Positions 16,708 through 24,226 of a stretch of 64,000 nt of DNA are shown here, in pieces (position 1 is the first letter of the stretch; the number at the start of each line of letters is the position of its first letter). Made by a program: the position numbers and the translations under genes. The DNA comes from Stutzerimonas kunmingensis (lineage in GTDB: Bacteria > Pseudomonadota > Gammaproteobacteria > Pseudomonadales > Pseudomonadaceae). Below the pieces are notes generated by a model that saw only the letters and a list, made by a program, of their open reading frames with translations, was not told the DNA's origin and made no database searches. Where the stretch lies: positions 4,526,001 through 4,590,000 of the forward strand of contig NZ_CP090366.1 in the NCBI RefSeq assembly GCF_021432085.1. The letters are read 5' to 3'.

Positions 16708-18659
16708 TACGCCCCGGCGCCTGGCTGCTGGCAGGCTGCCTGAGCCTTGCTGCAGGTGTAGCCCAGGCCGACCTGCGCCTGGTTCTCGACTCACGCACAC
16801 TGGACGCCGAGCAACGCGCCGCCAGCCAGGCGCTGCTGGACGAAGCCATGGCCGCACTGCCACCCCGCCTGGTGCAGAGCCTCGATCGCGAGGTGCGCGT
16901 GCAGTGGCGCGATGATCTGCCGGAACAGGCCTATGGCCGCGCCGGTGGCAATCGCCTGGAACTCAACCGCCGCCTGCTGCCGGCGCTCACCAACGGCAGC
17001 GCTGCCGAGGAAAAGACCAATCGACCCCACGGCACGGTACGCCGCGAGCTGCTCGCCACCGTCATTCACGAAGTGGCGCATCTGTACGATCGCGCTCGCC
17101 TGTGGTCGCCGGATCAATACCTGCTGCAGGGCCATTGCCGTCAGCGCGCCAGCAATCTCGGGCAGGTCGGCCTGCCGGACGACTGCCGCGGGCAGACCGA
17201 CCGCCGCTTCACCCTCAGCGATGACCCGCGCCTGCTCGACCTGGCCGGCTGGCCGCAACGGGTCGGCAAGCGCGGCCTGCGTGAACACGACAACGCGCAG
17301 CTGGCGCGCAGTCCCGATCCGTACGAGCTGACCAGCCCGCTGGAATTCGTCGCGGTGAACCTTGAGTACTTCCTGCTCGACCCCAGCTACGCCTGCCGTC
17401 GCCCTTCGCTGCACCGTTACCTGCGTGAACACTTCGGTTGGGCGCCAGCAAACGCTGCCGGTTGCGCCGATGACTACCCATTTCTGAACGCGGGCCGCGA
17501 ATTCGGCCGCACGCCACTGCTGAGCCTCAATCCGTCGCGCGTCTACGAGGTCGACTACCTGTTCGCCGAAGCCAACGAGGCCTGGGTCAGCCGCTGGGGC
17601 CACAGCATGCTGCGCCTGGTGATCTGCGCGCCCGGCCGCGAGCCCGGTCCCGCTTGCCGACTGGATCTGGATCACCACCTGGTGCTGTCCTTCCGCGCCT
17701 TCGTCGACGATGTGCAGCTGTCCAGCTGGGACGGCCTCACCGGCGTCTACCCCTCGCGGCTGTTCATCCTGCCCCTGGGCCAGGTGATCGACGAATACAC
17801 CAAGGTGGAGCTGCGCGGGCTGGCCTCGGTACCGCTGAAGCTGCAGCACGAAGAGATTCGCGCACTGGTCGAGCGTAGCGCTGAGCTGCACTGGAGCTAC
17901 GACGGCGACTACTACTTCCTGTCCAACAACTGCGCGGTGGAAACCCTCAAGCTGCTACGCAGCGGAACCACACGCGACGAACTCGTCGCCCTGGACAGCA
18001 TCATGCCCAACGGGCTGCTGGAGGTGCTGATCCACCGCGACCTGGCCGACGCCAGCGTGCTCGACGATCCCCGCGAGGCGCTGCGCCTGGGCTATCGCTT
18101 CGACTCCTACCGCGATCGCTACCAGGCCATGTTCACCATCCTCAAGGAGCGCCTCGGTCTACCGCAGGACAGCGTCGAACAGTGGCTGGAACTCAGTGCC
18201 GCTGAACGCCAGCCATGGATCGACCGCGCCGATCTACGCGCCTCCGCCGCCCTGCTGCTGGTCGAACAGGCCGCCCTGCGCCGCCAGCTGCTCCTCGCCC
18301 AGGACGAGCTGAAGAACCGCTACCTCGGCGGCCGCGGGCGCGACGCCAGCCTGAACAAGGCCGACGGCGCCCTGCAGGAAATCCTCGCCAACAGCGGCTA
18401 CCTCAGCCGCCCCGCCGAACTGCTCGACGGCCACGGCTACGGCCTGCCACAACCCAGCGAATGGACCCGCCTCGAACGCGAAAGCGAACAACGCCAACTA
18501 CGCCTGAATCAGCTGAGCGAAGAACTGGACCAAGAAGTCCGGGTGCTGCTGGGGGATGAGCGGCGGGAGGAACTCGAAGCGATCGAAGTGAACCTGGCCC
18601 AGATCGGCGAGCATCTGCGTGGGTTGCACAAGGCTGGGGGTGGGTTGGAGTTGCCGTGA
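16704..18659 (+). CDS. DUF4105 protein with HExxH and Cys/His centres
   Basis: A 651-residue exported protein (N-terminal hydrophobic signal, cleavage likely near AQA/D). It starts at GTG 16704, overlapping the last DUF2388 stop. Two possible active centres are visible. The N-terminal third has HEVAH (H122, E123, H126), a zincin-like metalloprotease motif, with candidate third ligands E214 or E221. The middle part is the DUF4105 domain with SRWGHSML (H300) and SNNCAVETL (C410), the Cys/His pair of a papain-like fold. The founding relative of DUF4105 is, to my knowledge, the Bacteroides lipoprotein N-acyltransferase Lnb; this protein lacks Lnb's C-terminal membrane domain, so acyl transfer cannot be assumed. 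The last 170 residues are helical and charged. Confidence 0.85.
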   Translation: MIRPGAWLLAGCLSLAAGVAQADLRLVLDSRTLDAEQRAASQALLDEAMAALPPRLVQSLDREVRVQWRDDLPEQAYGRAGGNRLELNRRLLPALTNGSAAEEKTNRPHGTVRRELLATVIHEVAHLYDRARLWSPDQYLLQGHCRQRASNLGQVGLPDDCRGQTDRRFTLSDDPRLLDLAGWPQRVGKRGLREHDNAQLARSPDPYELTSPLEFVAVNLEYFLLDPSYACRRPSLHRYLREHFGWAPANAAGCADDYPFLNAGREFGRTPLLSLNPSRVYEVDYLFAEANEAWVSRWGHSMLRLVICAPGREPGPACRLDLDHHLVLSFRAFVDDVQLSSWDGLTGVYPSRLFILPLGQVIDEYTKVELRGLASVPLKLQHEEIRALVERSAELHWSYDGDYYFLSNNCAVETLKLLRSGTTRDELVALDSIMPNGLLEVLIHRDLADASVLDDPREALRLGYRFDSYRDRYQAMFTILKERLGLPQDSVEQWLELSAAERQPWIDRADLRASAALLLVEQAALRRQLLLAQDELKNRYLGGRGRDASLNKADGALQEILANSGYLSRPAELLDGHGYGLPQPSEWTRLERESEQRQLRLNQLSEELDQEVRVLLGDERREELEAIEVNLAQIGEHLRGLHKAGGGLELP

Positions 18660-18887
18660 GAAATTACGTTTCGGGAGTAAGCCAATTAGCCAAACAACTC
18701 AATTGCAGTAATCGGACAACTACCTCTTGCGTCGGGTACGAGGATTGGTTCACACGTCCAATCCCCGCTCTCGCTCCAGGTCGAGTAAACGTGTAGTCGG
18801 GCCATTGGGTTGCAGACGTTCGGTGACGATCCGTGGCCAGCGGTTACGGGAACGACGTTTGGCGATGTTATACGTGAACTCCTGCAA

Positions 18888-19604
18888 TCAGTTCATCGGA
18901 TAGAAGAGCAAGTGTCCCAGGTACAGTACCGTATCCGTCCATTCCAAGTAGTTCTTGCCCTCGTTGGCTGCTTTTTTCTCGGCAATCCTTTGCCGCCGGT
19001 AGGCAAGAAACCCGGTGGGGTTGGTATGGGCAGAAAGCATTTTCTTGATGTAGGCGTCGGACGCGCTGTGCTGGCCGTTTTCATCGAACCAAGGACCATT
19101 GTCCATATAGGCACGTAGCCATTCCCAACGACCCTTCTGCATTTGAAGAGTTTTGCCCATTGGTAAACCGAGGCTTACCAGCCAGGCATTGTCGGACTCG
19201 CCCAAGCGGCGTACGAGGATTTCCAACGAGGCATTTCGCATTCCTCCTGTGTGCCGGCCAACCATGAGAAACTCTCCCGCCAGCGCTTGTATACCGTCCC
19301 AAGGGCTGTGGTAGGGCTCGCCGTTGTGATCGAAATAGACTTCGCGGGTACGGCGATTGAAGAGGATTGGTAGGGGAAGTGGACGGCATGTTTCCCAAGT
19401 AAAAGGAATAACAAATAGAACGACAGCCAAGATAAGGCCTATCCAGATACCATCTGTATTTCCGCTCAGGATAAGGATGGCAAGCATGACACACGTGGTT
19501 ACGCCTCCGATTCCCCCGATTGCTCCAGTTAGCATTCCCCTGTCTGTGTCCCCGCCGGCCTTTAGTGCCAGATAGTGATCGGTATGTTCGTCGGTAACGA
19601 ACAT
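18888..19604 (-). CDS. Membrane protein, DUF6708-like, probable orphan T6SS immunity protein
   Basis: A 238-residue protein from the ATG at 19604 (MFVTDEHTDHYLALKAGG). The two membrane segments are near residues 26-46 and 51-70, followed by a cytoplasmic domain with FNRRTREVYFDHNGEPYHSPWD, the same FNRxT-type module seen in the neighbouring gene at 19767. I judge both DUF6708-like from memory, not a search. Membrane proteins next to pore-forming T6SS effectors are usually immunity proteins. The frame is open upstream to 19748, and a short ATG frame at 19705 reads into it with a one-base shift, so the true N-terminus may be longer and frameshifted. It is the last gene of the T6SS module. Confidence 0.6.
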   Translation of the reverse strand: MFVTDEHTDHYLALKAGGDTDRGMLTGAIGGIGGVTTCVMLAILILSGNTDGIWIGLILAVVLFVIPFTWETCRPLPLPILFNRRTREVYFDHNGEPYHSPWDGIQALAGEFLMVGRHTGGMRNASLEILVRRLGESDNAWLVSLGLPMGKTLQMQKGRWEWLRAYMDNGPWFDENGQHSASDAYIKKMLSAHTNPTGFLAYRRQRIAEKKAANEGKNYLEWTDTVLYLGHLLFYPMN

Positions 19605-19695
19605 TTCCCAAGGCTTTCTCCTGTGGGTTCGTCGGCGTGCAAGATCACGCAAGGGGCCTGACCGAAGCGAGTGCGGGCTTGTTGGATTAGGTCGC

Positions 19696-19760
19696 TTACA
19701 GCCATGCGAGCTCCTTGAGCAAGCGGTTGCCGGTGAGCACCAGAGCACCGAGCTTTTCCG
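19696..19760 (-). pseudogene. Remnant of the 3' end of a VasX-like effector gene
   Basis: Positions 19724-19759 match 21300-21335, inside the effector gene, at 32 of 36 bases. On the minus strand the frame reads LGALVLTGNRLLKELAWL and then stops (TAA, 19698-19696); the intact effector has LGPLVLTGNRLL at the same point. The fragment lies between the two DUF6708-like genes, as expected if an older effector was displaced and left its immunity gene behind. Confidence 0.7.
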
Positions 19761-19766
19761 GTAACT

Positions 19767-21020
19767 TCACCCCCGATGAATATTGTCGTAATCATCGCCC
19801 TTGGGCGTGGCCTGGATACCCTTGGCTTCCTGCTGGCGGTAGTAGGTTTCGATGCCTAGGTTGGGGTCGATCTTGGCTTGGAGGATGCAGGGTTGCTCTT
19901 GCCACTTGTACACACGGTTGAGCTTAATCATCTCCGCACGGCTACGTCGCTCCCAGACCCTATAAGGCATATCGCGCCAGCGGCGCGGGTCGCGTTTGCT
20001 CTGCCGGTCGTGCTCGGCAGTGGTGGGGTCGAGGTGGCGGAACTGTTCGAGGATCGGCAGTTCGGGCAAGGGCTGGGTCACGTCCATATAGCGTTGCAAC
20101 GTATCCCAGAACGCCATGGCTTCTTCCAGGCTCATGCCCAGAGATTGGATTTTGCCGCCAAGAAACACCTCGACCGAGGTGTAGCGGTGATGCAGCCAGA
20201 TAGCGAAACCACTGTTTCCAAGGGGGCCGGGACGGAATTCCAGGGTGGCATCGAACTCATAGAAGGGAGCGCTAAAGGGCTTTTGGAAGCGCCTACCAAT
20301 GGTCAGCATACCGGTCTGGCGGTTAAAGCCGCTTCCATCGTGGGCGAATATGCGTAGGTAGAGGTCTTGTAAGTAATCCCAGCCGATCAGTCCCATAAAG
20401 ACGCTAAAGGCCATGCCGGCGCAGAGCCAGAACAGGTCGACTCCGTAGGGAGAGGCTTGAAAGGTTAGTAACGAAACAATTATAGCGACGGCAAAGCCTA
20501 TTCCGGCGTGAACTAAGTATTCCTTATATCGAGGATTATCTTTTCCCCATACAAGCCAAGCACTTAAGCCCATCATTGCCATAGAGAAGAAAACTAACAG
20601 TATATCGGCCGCCATTCCGATACTGGCGCCGAAAGCTTGATCTATCCATTTAATTTTATTAGCCAGCGCCCCTCCGAGGCTAAGCATCCAAAAACCCCAA
20701 GAGATGAAAAATAAAGATGAATACTTAAAATATGGAATCAAAATCATCCATTTGCTGGTGTTATCGAAATTCCAGCGCTTTTGGTTGATATATATATTAT
20801 CTTCTTTTTTTTTATCTAGGTAGCCACGCATGTCGGGCTGCAACTGTGCATCCACATCCTGCCACGGCTCCAGATTAGCGTAATGCCCCCAGCGCAGTTG
20901 CGTTCGAATTGGCCCGGTACGGTCGGCATCTTGCGACCATTTATGCGGCGGCTGTGCGGGGATGGCATTGCTGCGGTAAGCAGAATTGGCATAGGACGCT
21001 GTAGGTGCAGAGGCATTCAT
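19767..21020 (-). CDS. Membrane protein, DUF6708-like, probable immunity protein of the adjacent effector
   Basis: A 417-residue protein whose ATG overlaps the effector stop (ATGA). It has a soluble N-terminus, four membrane segments (about 90-115, 135-158, 170-190, 195-215) and a C-terminal soluble domain with FNRQTGMLTIGRRFQ, matching the module of the gene at 18888. Its position directly after a pore-forming T6SS effector and its membrane location fit an immunity protein; VasX of Vibrio cholerae likewise has a membrane immunity partner. The part encoding the membrane segments (about 20460-20830) is strikingly A/T-rich compared with its surroundings, which suggests recent transfer. The immunity role is inferred, not shown by homology. 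Confidence 0.65.
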   Translation of the reverse strand: MNASAPTASYANSAYRSNAIPAQPPHKWSQDADRTGPIRTQLRWGHYANLEPWQDVDAQLQPDMRGYLDKKKEDNIYINQKRWNFDNTSKWMILIPYFKYSSLFFISWGFWMLSLGGALANKIKWIDQAFGASIGMAADILLVFFSMAMMGLSAWLVWGKDNPRYKEYLVHAGIGFAVAIIVSLLTFQASPYGVDLFWLCAGMAFSVFMGLIGWDYLQDLYLRIFAHDGSGFNRQTGMLTIGRRFQKPFSAPFYEFDATLEFRPGPLGNSGFAIWLHHRYTSVEVFLGGKIQSLGMSLEEAMAFWDTLQRYMDVTQPLPELPILEQFRHLDPTTAEHDRQSKRDPRRWRDMPYRVWERRSRAEMIKLNRVYKWQEQPCILQAKIDPNLGIETYYRQQEAKGIQATPKGDDYDNIHRG

Positions 21021-24000
21021 ATTTTGGCAAAGTCCCTTTGGGTGATCAGCCAGTAGGCCACGTCACCGGCATTGTCGCTGTCTGTGGGCATCTGTGCTGC
21101 AAACGCTTGCCAGTTACGCGGCTTCGGCTGGGGGAGCGTGATGCGGTTATAGCCAGGGAAGGGATCGTCCGCATGGCAAATAGTTTCGCCCAGCTGGAAC
21201 TGCCCGTAGACCTTGAGGCTGTATTCGATGGCTTGCCGGTAGCGCAGCGGGTCACCCGCCGCGGGCACGCCAAACTGCGCGGGCAGCACAAAGAGCAAAC
21301 GGTTGCCGGTGAGTACCAGGGGGCCGAGCTTTTCCTTGGAAATCGGCTGGTAACGGTAGGTCCAACCTGAGGTGTGACCGCGAGTGCGCAGCACTTCCTT
21401 GGCGATCAGGCGAAATTCGAGGCCATTACGGAACTGGCCCAGCAGCGGGGTGCTTACTTCGACCACCCAGTCCTGCGCGGCCAGGGAAGCGCGTGCTTCG
21501 TTTTGTGCGGCTAGCAGGCCGGCCTTGTCCGCCGCGCTGGCCTTGTTCTGCCATAACTGCAGACGCTCGATCTGCACGCGGGGCTCGCCTAAAGCCCCCA
21601 GCAGTTGCTTGTAAGCCTGCAAGGGATCGTGCATCTGCGGCAGGCGCTGCTTGGTGCCAAAGGGGCCGTGCTTGATAGCCTGTTCTACCGCGCTATCGGC
21701 CAGTAGCACAGTCCCAATAAGCCCGGCCACCAGCAAGCCGACGCCCAGCCCGAGCAGCCAGGGGCTGGCCAGCAGGCCAATGGTATAGAGCGCCCAAATA
21801 CCCGAGCCACTGGCTGCGATCATATTGGCTATGGCGACATCGTCGTCGCCGTCACGCAGAGCACGACCGGCATCCCAGGCAAATAGGATAGCTGTTACCC
21901 CCATGGCAGCAGCGGAGCCGAGGCGCGAGGCACTTAGCCAGGTGCCACCGGTACGCTTTAGCAGGTTGTCGGCCCAGAAACCGGAGGTCTGGAAACGGCC
22001 TCGCTCCCAGAAGACATGCCAAGGATTACCAGTACGTTTGGCATCACTCAGTAATTTGAGAGCAACGTTATTGGTGGCAAGCCCAAGATCTGCTAACGCT
22101 CCTCCTACACCTACATGGAAGCGCGCTTTTTCGCCGTTAGTACGTAAAGACTTAGCGCCTTCTGTATTCGCATACAAACTAAACCCTGCACACACCGTCG
22201 CTAGTATGGGCAGAGTTTTACTGTTGGCGAGCAATCTGGCGGTGCTCAGGTGGGCGGCGCTGGTGCGCCATTGTTTGTAGTCGGCCACCAGTGGGTCGCT
22301 GGCCTCGGCGGCCACCACCATGACCTGGCCCAGGTCTTTGCGGGCAAAGTTCAGGCGCTCGGCCAGCTTGCCGCTGCTGGTGGCGAGTACCTGACCATTC
22401 TTCTTCTCCAGGCTGGCATAGAGGTAGTTGTCACGGGTCAGGGCCGCACGCTCGGCGGCGGTGATACCAAAGCTGAAGCCATCACCATGCACGCCCAGCA
22501 CCACCATATTCTTGGCCAGGGCTTCGCCTTGCGGCAGGAGTTTCAGCCCTTTGGCCTGGCTATGCAGTTTTTTCAGCACATCGAAGGTGGGGGCGAAGCT
22601 GCGGTGCAGTTGCACCTGAGTAACGCTATGGCTTTCGCTGATACGTCTGACCGCGAGTGCGCTGGCGGTGGCCACATGGTTGAGCAATTCGTCCAGAGCT
22701 GAAGCCAGGTTTTGCCCAGCATAGGCGGTGCTAAGGAAACTCAGTGCGCTTAGGCCCAAGCGCTCAGGCTTGACGGCAAGGCCGCCTGCCGCCAGTGCCT
22801 GCAGGCGCTTGGCGGTTTCTGGTAATTCCCCCTGAGCATCGGCCAGCAAGCCTTTGGTCAATGCATGGGTAGCCTCGATCAGTTGGCGGCTGAGTTTGTC
22901 CACGGCAGCGCTGACTTTCAGGTCGTGCGCTTCGATGCAGCGCGGGTCGCAGCCTTTGGGCGAGCGGTTAAGCACTTCCAGCAGTTCGGCTAGCTGGGCA
23001 TAGGGTTCCAGCAGGCGTTCATCACGGCTGTGGATAAAGTCGTTCCATACCGACGGCAACCGTTCGACCAGCTTGAGCATGCGTTCCTGTTGGCGATAGA
23101 GCTGTTCGCGGGCTTGCTCGCGCTCGCTGTGCAGGGTGGCTTTCTTCAGCGTCTCTATGTCGATATGGCTTTTAAATTCCTGCAGTGGGCCACCCGCAGG
23201 CATGACCTCTTGGTAAAGCACCTCGGCATAACGGCCAAAGGGTTGGTGCGGAACCGATGCATTGAGGGTTTGCAACAGCTCAGCACATAGCCTCGACTGA
23301 GCAACTGCATGGCGCAGGGCAAAAATGGGGTCGTCGAGCATTACCCCGACCAATTGCGGATGGCCGCGCAACTGGTATTCGGAGAGCAAGTCTTTATTGG
23401 CGTGGAGTGCCGGCAATGGCTCGGGTGGAGTGCTGTTGATAAAGCCAGCCAGTTCCTTTTGGCGTTGCTCAAGCCGCTTGACCAACGATGTTGCGGGTAA
23501 TTCAGTTAGGCCGGCATTGAATAGCAGAGGGTCTTCCAGCAGGGTTTCAAGATGCAGCTCACGGGCGCACATGCCTTTGCTAATGCGGGTGATCTGAATA
23601 ATTGGCATCGCTTGCGTGGCTTTCCATTGCTCTGGGCCTACAACGGCGGCTGCCCACGCCGGTGCAATGTTCTGGCAACGTTGCTTGACCCGCGCAGAGC
23701 TGGCTTCCAACCACTGGATGTACTCCCAGGTCCAGGGCAGTTCGCTGTAGGCCATGGCGAGCTGGTCGCCGACAAAACGGCCTTGTAACAACATGGGTAC
23801 AAGAATCAGATGCTGCTTGGCACCAACAGGCTTACGCTCATCTGCCTTGCCGCCACTCTTTGCGGTTTTGCGCCAGTGCGCGACATCCACCTCGAAAAGC
23901 TGACCTTTGCCGTCACTTTCCAGCTCACGCCACAGTTTGCCCTGGCGAAAAACGTAAAGACGACCGGGGCGAAGTACCCCGCCTTTAGGTGCCTGATCAT

Positions 24001-24226
24001 ATTTTTCATAACCCGGCAGACGCGCCATGGGCACCACAGCAAGAAAGGTATTTTGCTGGATGCTCTCTTCTTCTTCGTGGCTGCGCATATCTGTTTCAAC
24101 AACGATTTGCAGCATTCCGCCATCGCTACGCTCGATATTCAGCCCAAGCCTCGCGCGGCGGGCGTTGTCATAATCCGTGCGCTTACGCGTGCCTTGGTTG
24201 ATGGGCTGGTCCTTTAGCTCGCTCAT
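21017..24226 (-). CDS. VasX-like pore-forming T6SS effector (BTH_I2691-type)
   Basis: A 1069-residue probable T6SS cargo effector, translationally coupled to vgrG (ATGA overlap). The N-terminal ~230 residues (RPGRLYVFRQGKLWREL, then HLILVPMLLQGRF) resemble the VasX N-terminal region common to BTH_I2691/VasX effectors. Residues 240-650 are mostly helical. Hydrophobic segments follow at about 672-690, 704-722, 769-787 and 805-843, and then a soluble tail. The late membrane cluster fits the colicin-like pore formation described for VasX, which collapses membrane potential. No DUF4123 (VasW/Tap-type) adaptor lies between vgrG and this gene, unlike many such loci, so it may load directly on the VgrG tail. 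Target and mechanism are inferred. Confidence 0.8.
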   Translation of the reverse strand: MSELKDQPINQGTRKRTDYDNARRARLGLNIERSDGGMLQIVVETDMRSHEEEESIQQNTFLAVVPMARLPGYEKYDQAPKGGVLRPGRLYVFRQGKLWRELESDGKGQLFEVDVAHWRKTAKSGGKADERKPVGAKQHLILVPMLLQGRFVGDQLAMAYSELPWTWEYIQWLEASSARVKQRCQNIAPAWAAAVVGPEQWKATQAMPIIQITRISKGMCARELHLETLLEDPLLFNAGLTELPATSLVKRLEQRQKELAGFINSTPPEPLPALHANKDLLSEYQLRGHPQLVGVMLDDPIFALRHAVAQSRLCAELLQTLNASVPHQPFGRYAEVLYQEVMPAGGPLQEFKSHIDIETLKKATLHSEREQAREQLYRQQERMLKLVERLPSVWNDFIHSRDERLLEPYAQLAELLEVLNRSPKGCDPRCIEAHDLKVSAAVDKLSRQLIEATHALTKGLLADAQGELPETAKRLQALAAGGLAVKPERLGLSALSFLSTAYAGQNLASALDELLNHVATASALAVRRISESHSVTQVQLHRSFAPTFDVLKKLHSQAKGLKLLPQGEALAKNMVVLGVHGDGFSFGITAAERAALTRDNYLYASLEKKNGQVLATSSGKLAERLNFARKDLGQVMVVAAEASDPLVADYKQWRTSAAHLSTARLLANSKTLPILATVCAGFSLYANTEGAKSLRTNGEKARFHVGVGGALADLGLATNNVALKLLSDAKRTGNPWHVFWERGRFQTSGFWADNLLKRTGGTWLSASRLGSAAAMGVTAILFAWDAGRALRDGDDDVAIANMIAASGSGIWALYTIGLLASPWLLGLGVGLLVAGLIGTVLLADSAVEQAIKHGPFGTKQRLPQMHDPLQAYKQLLGALGEPRVQIERLQLWQNKASAADKAGLLAAQNEARASLAAQDWVVEVSTPLLGQFRNGLEFRLIAKEVLRTRGHTSGWTYRYQPISKEKLGPLVLTGNRLLFVLPAQFGVPAAGDPLRYRQAIEYSLKVYGQFQLGETICHADDPFPGYNRITLPQPKPRNWQAFAAQMPTDSDNAGDVAYWLITQRDFAKI

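Noticed and set aside
18660..18887. Possible further T6SS gene remnant after the DUF4105 gene
   Set aside because: No frame with similarity to the neighbouring effector or immunity genes could be read, and only short non-coding-like frames are present.
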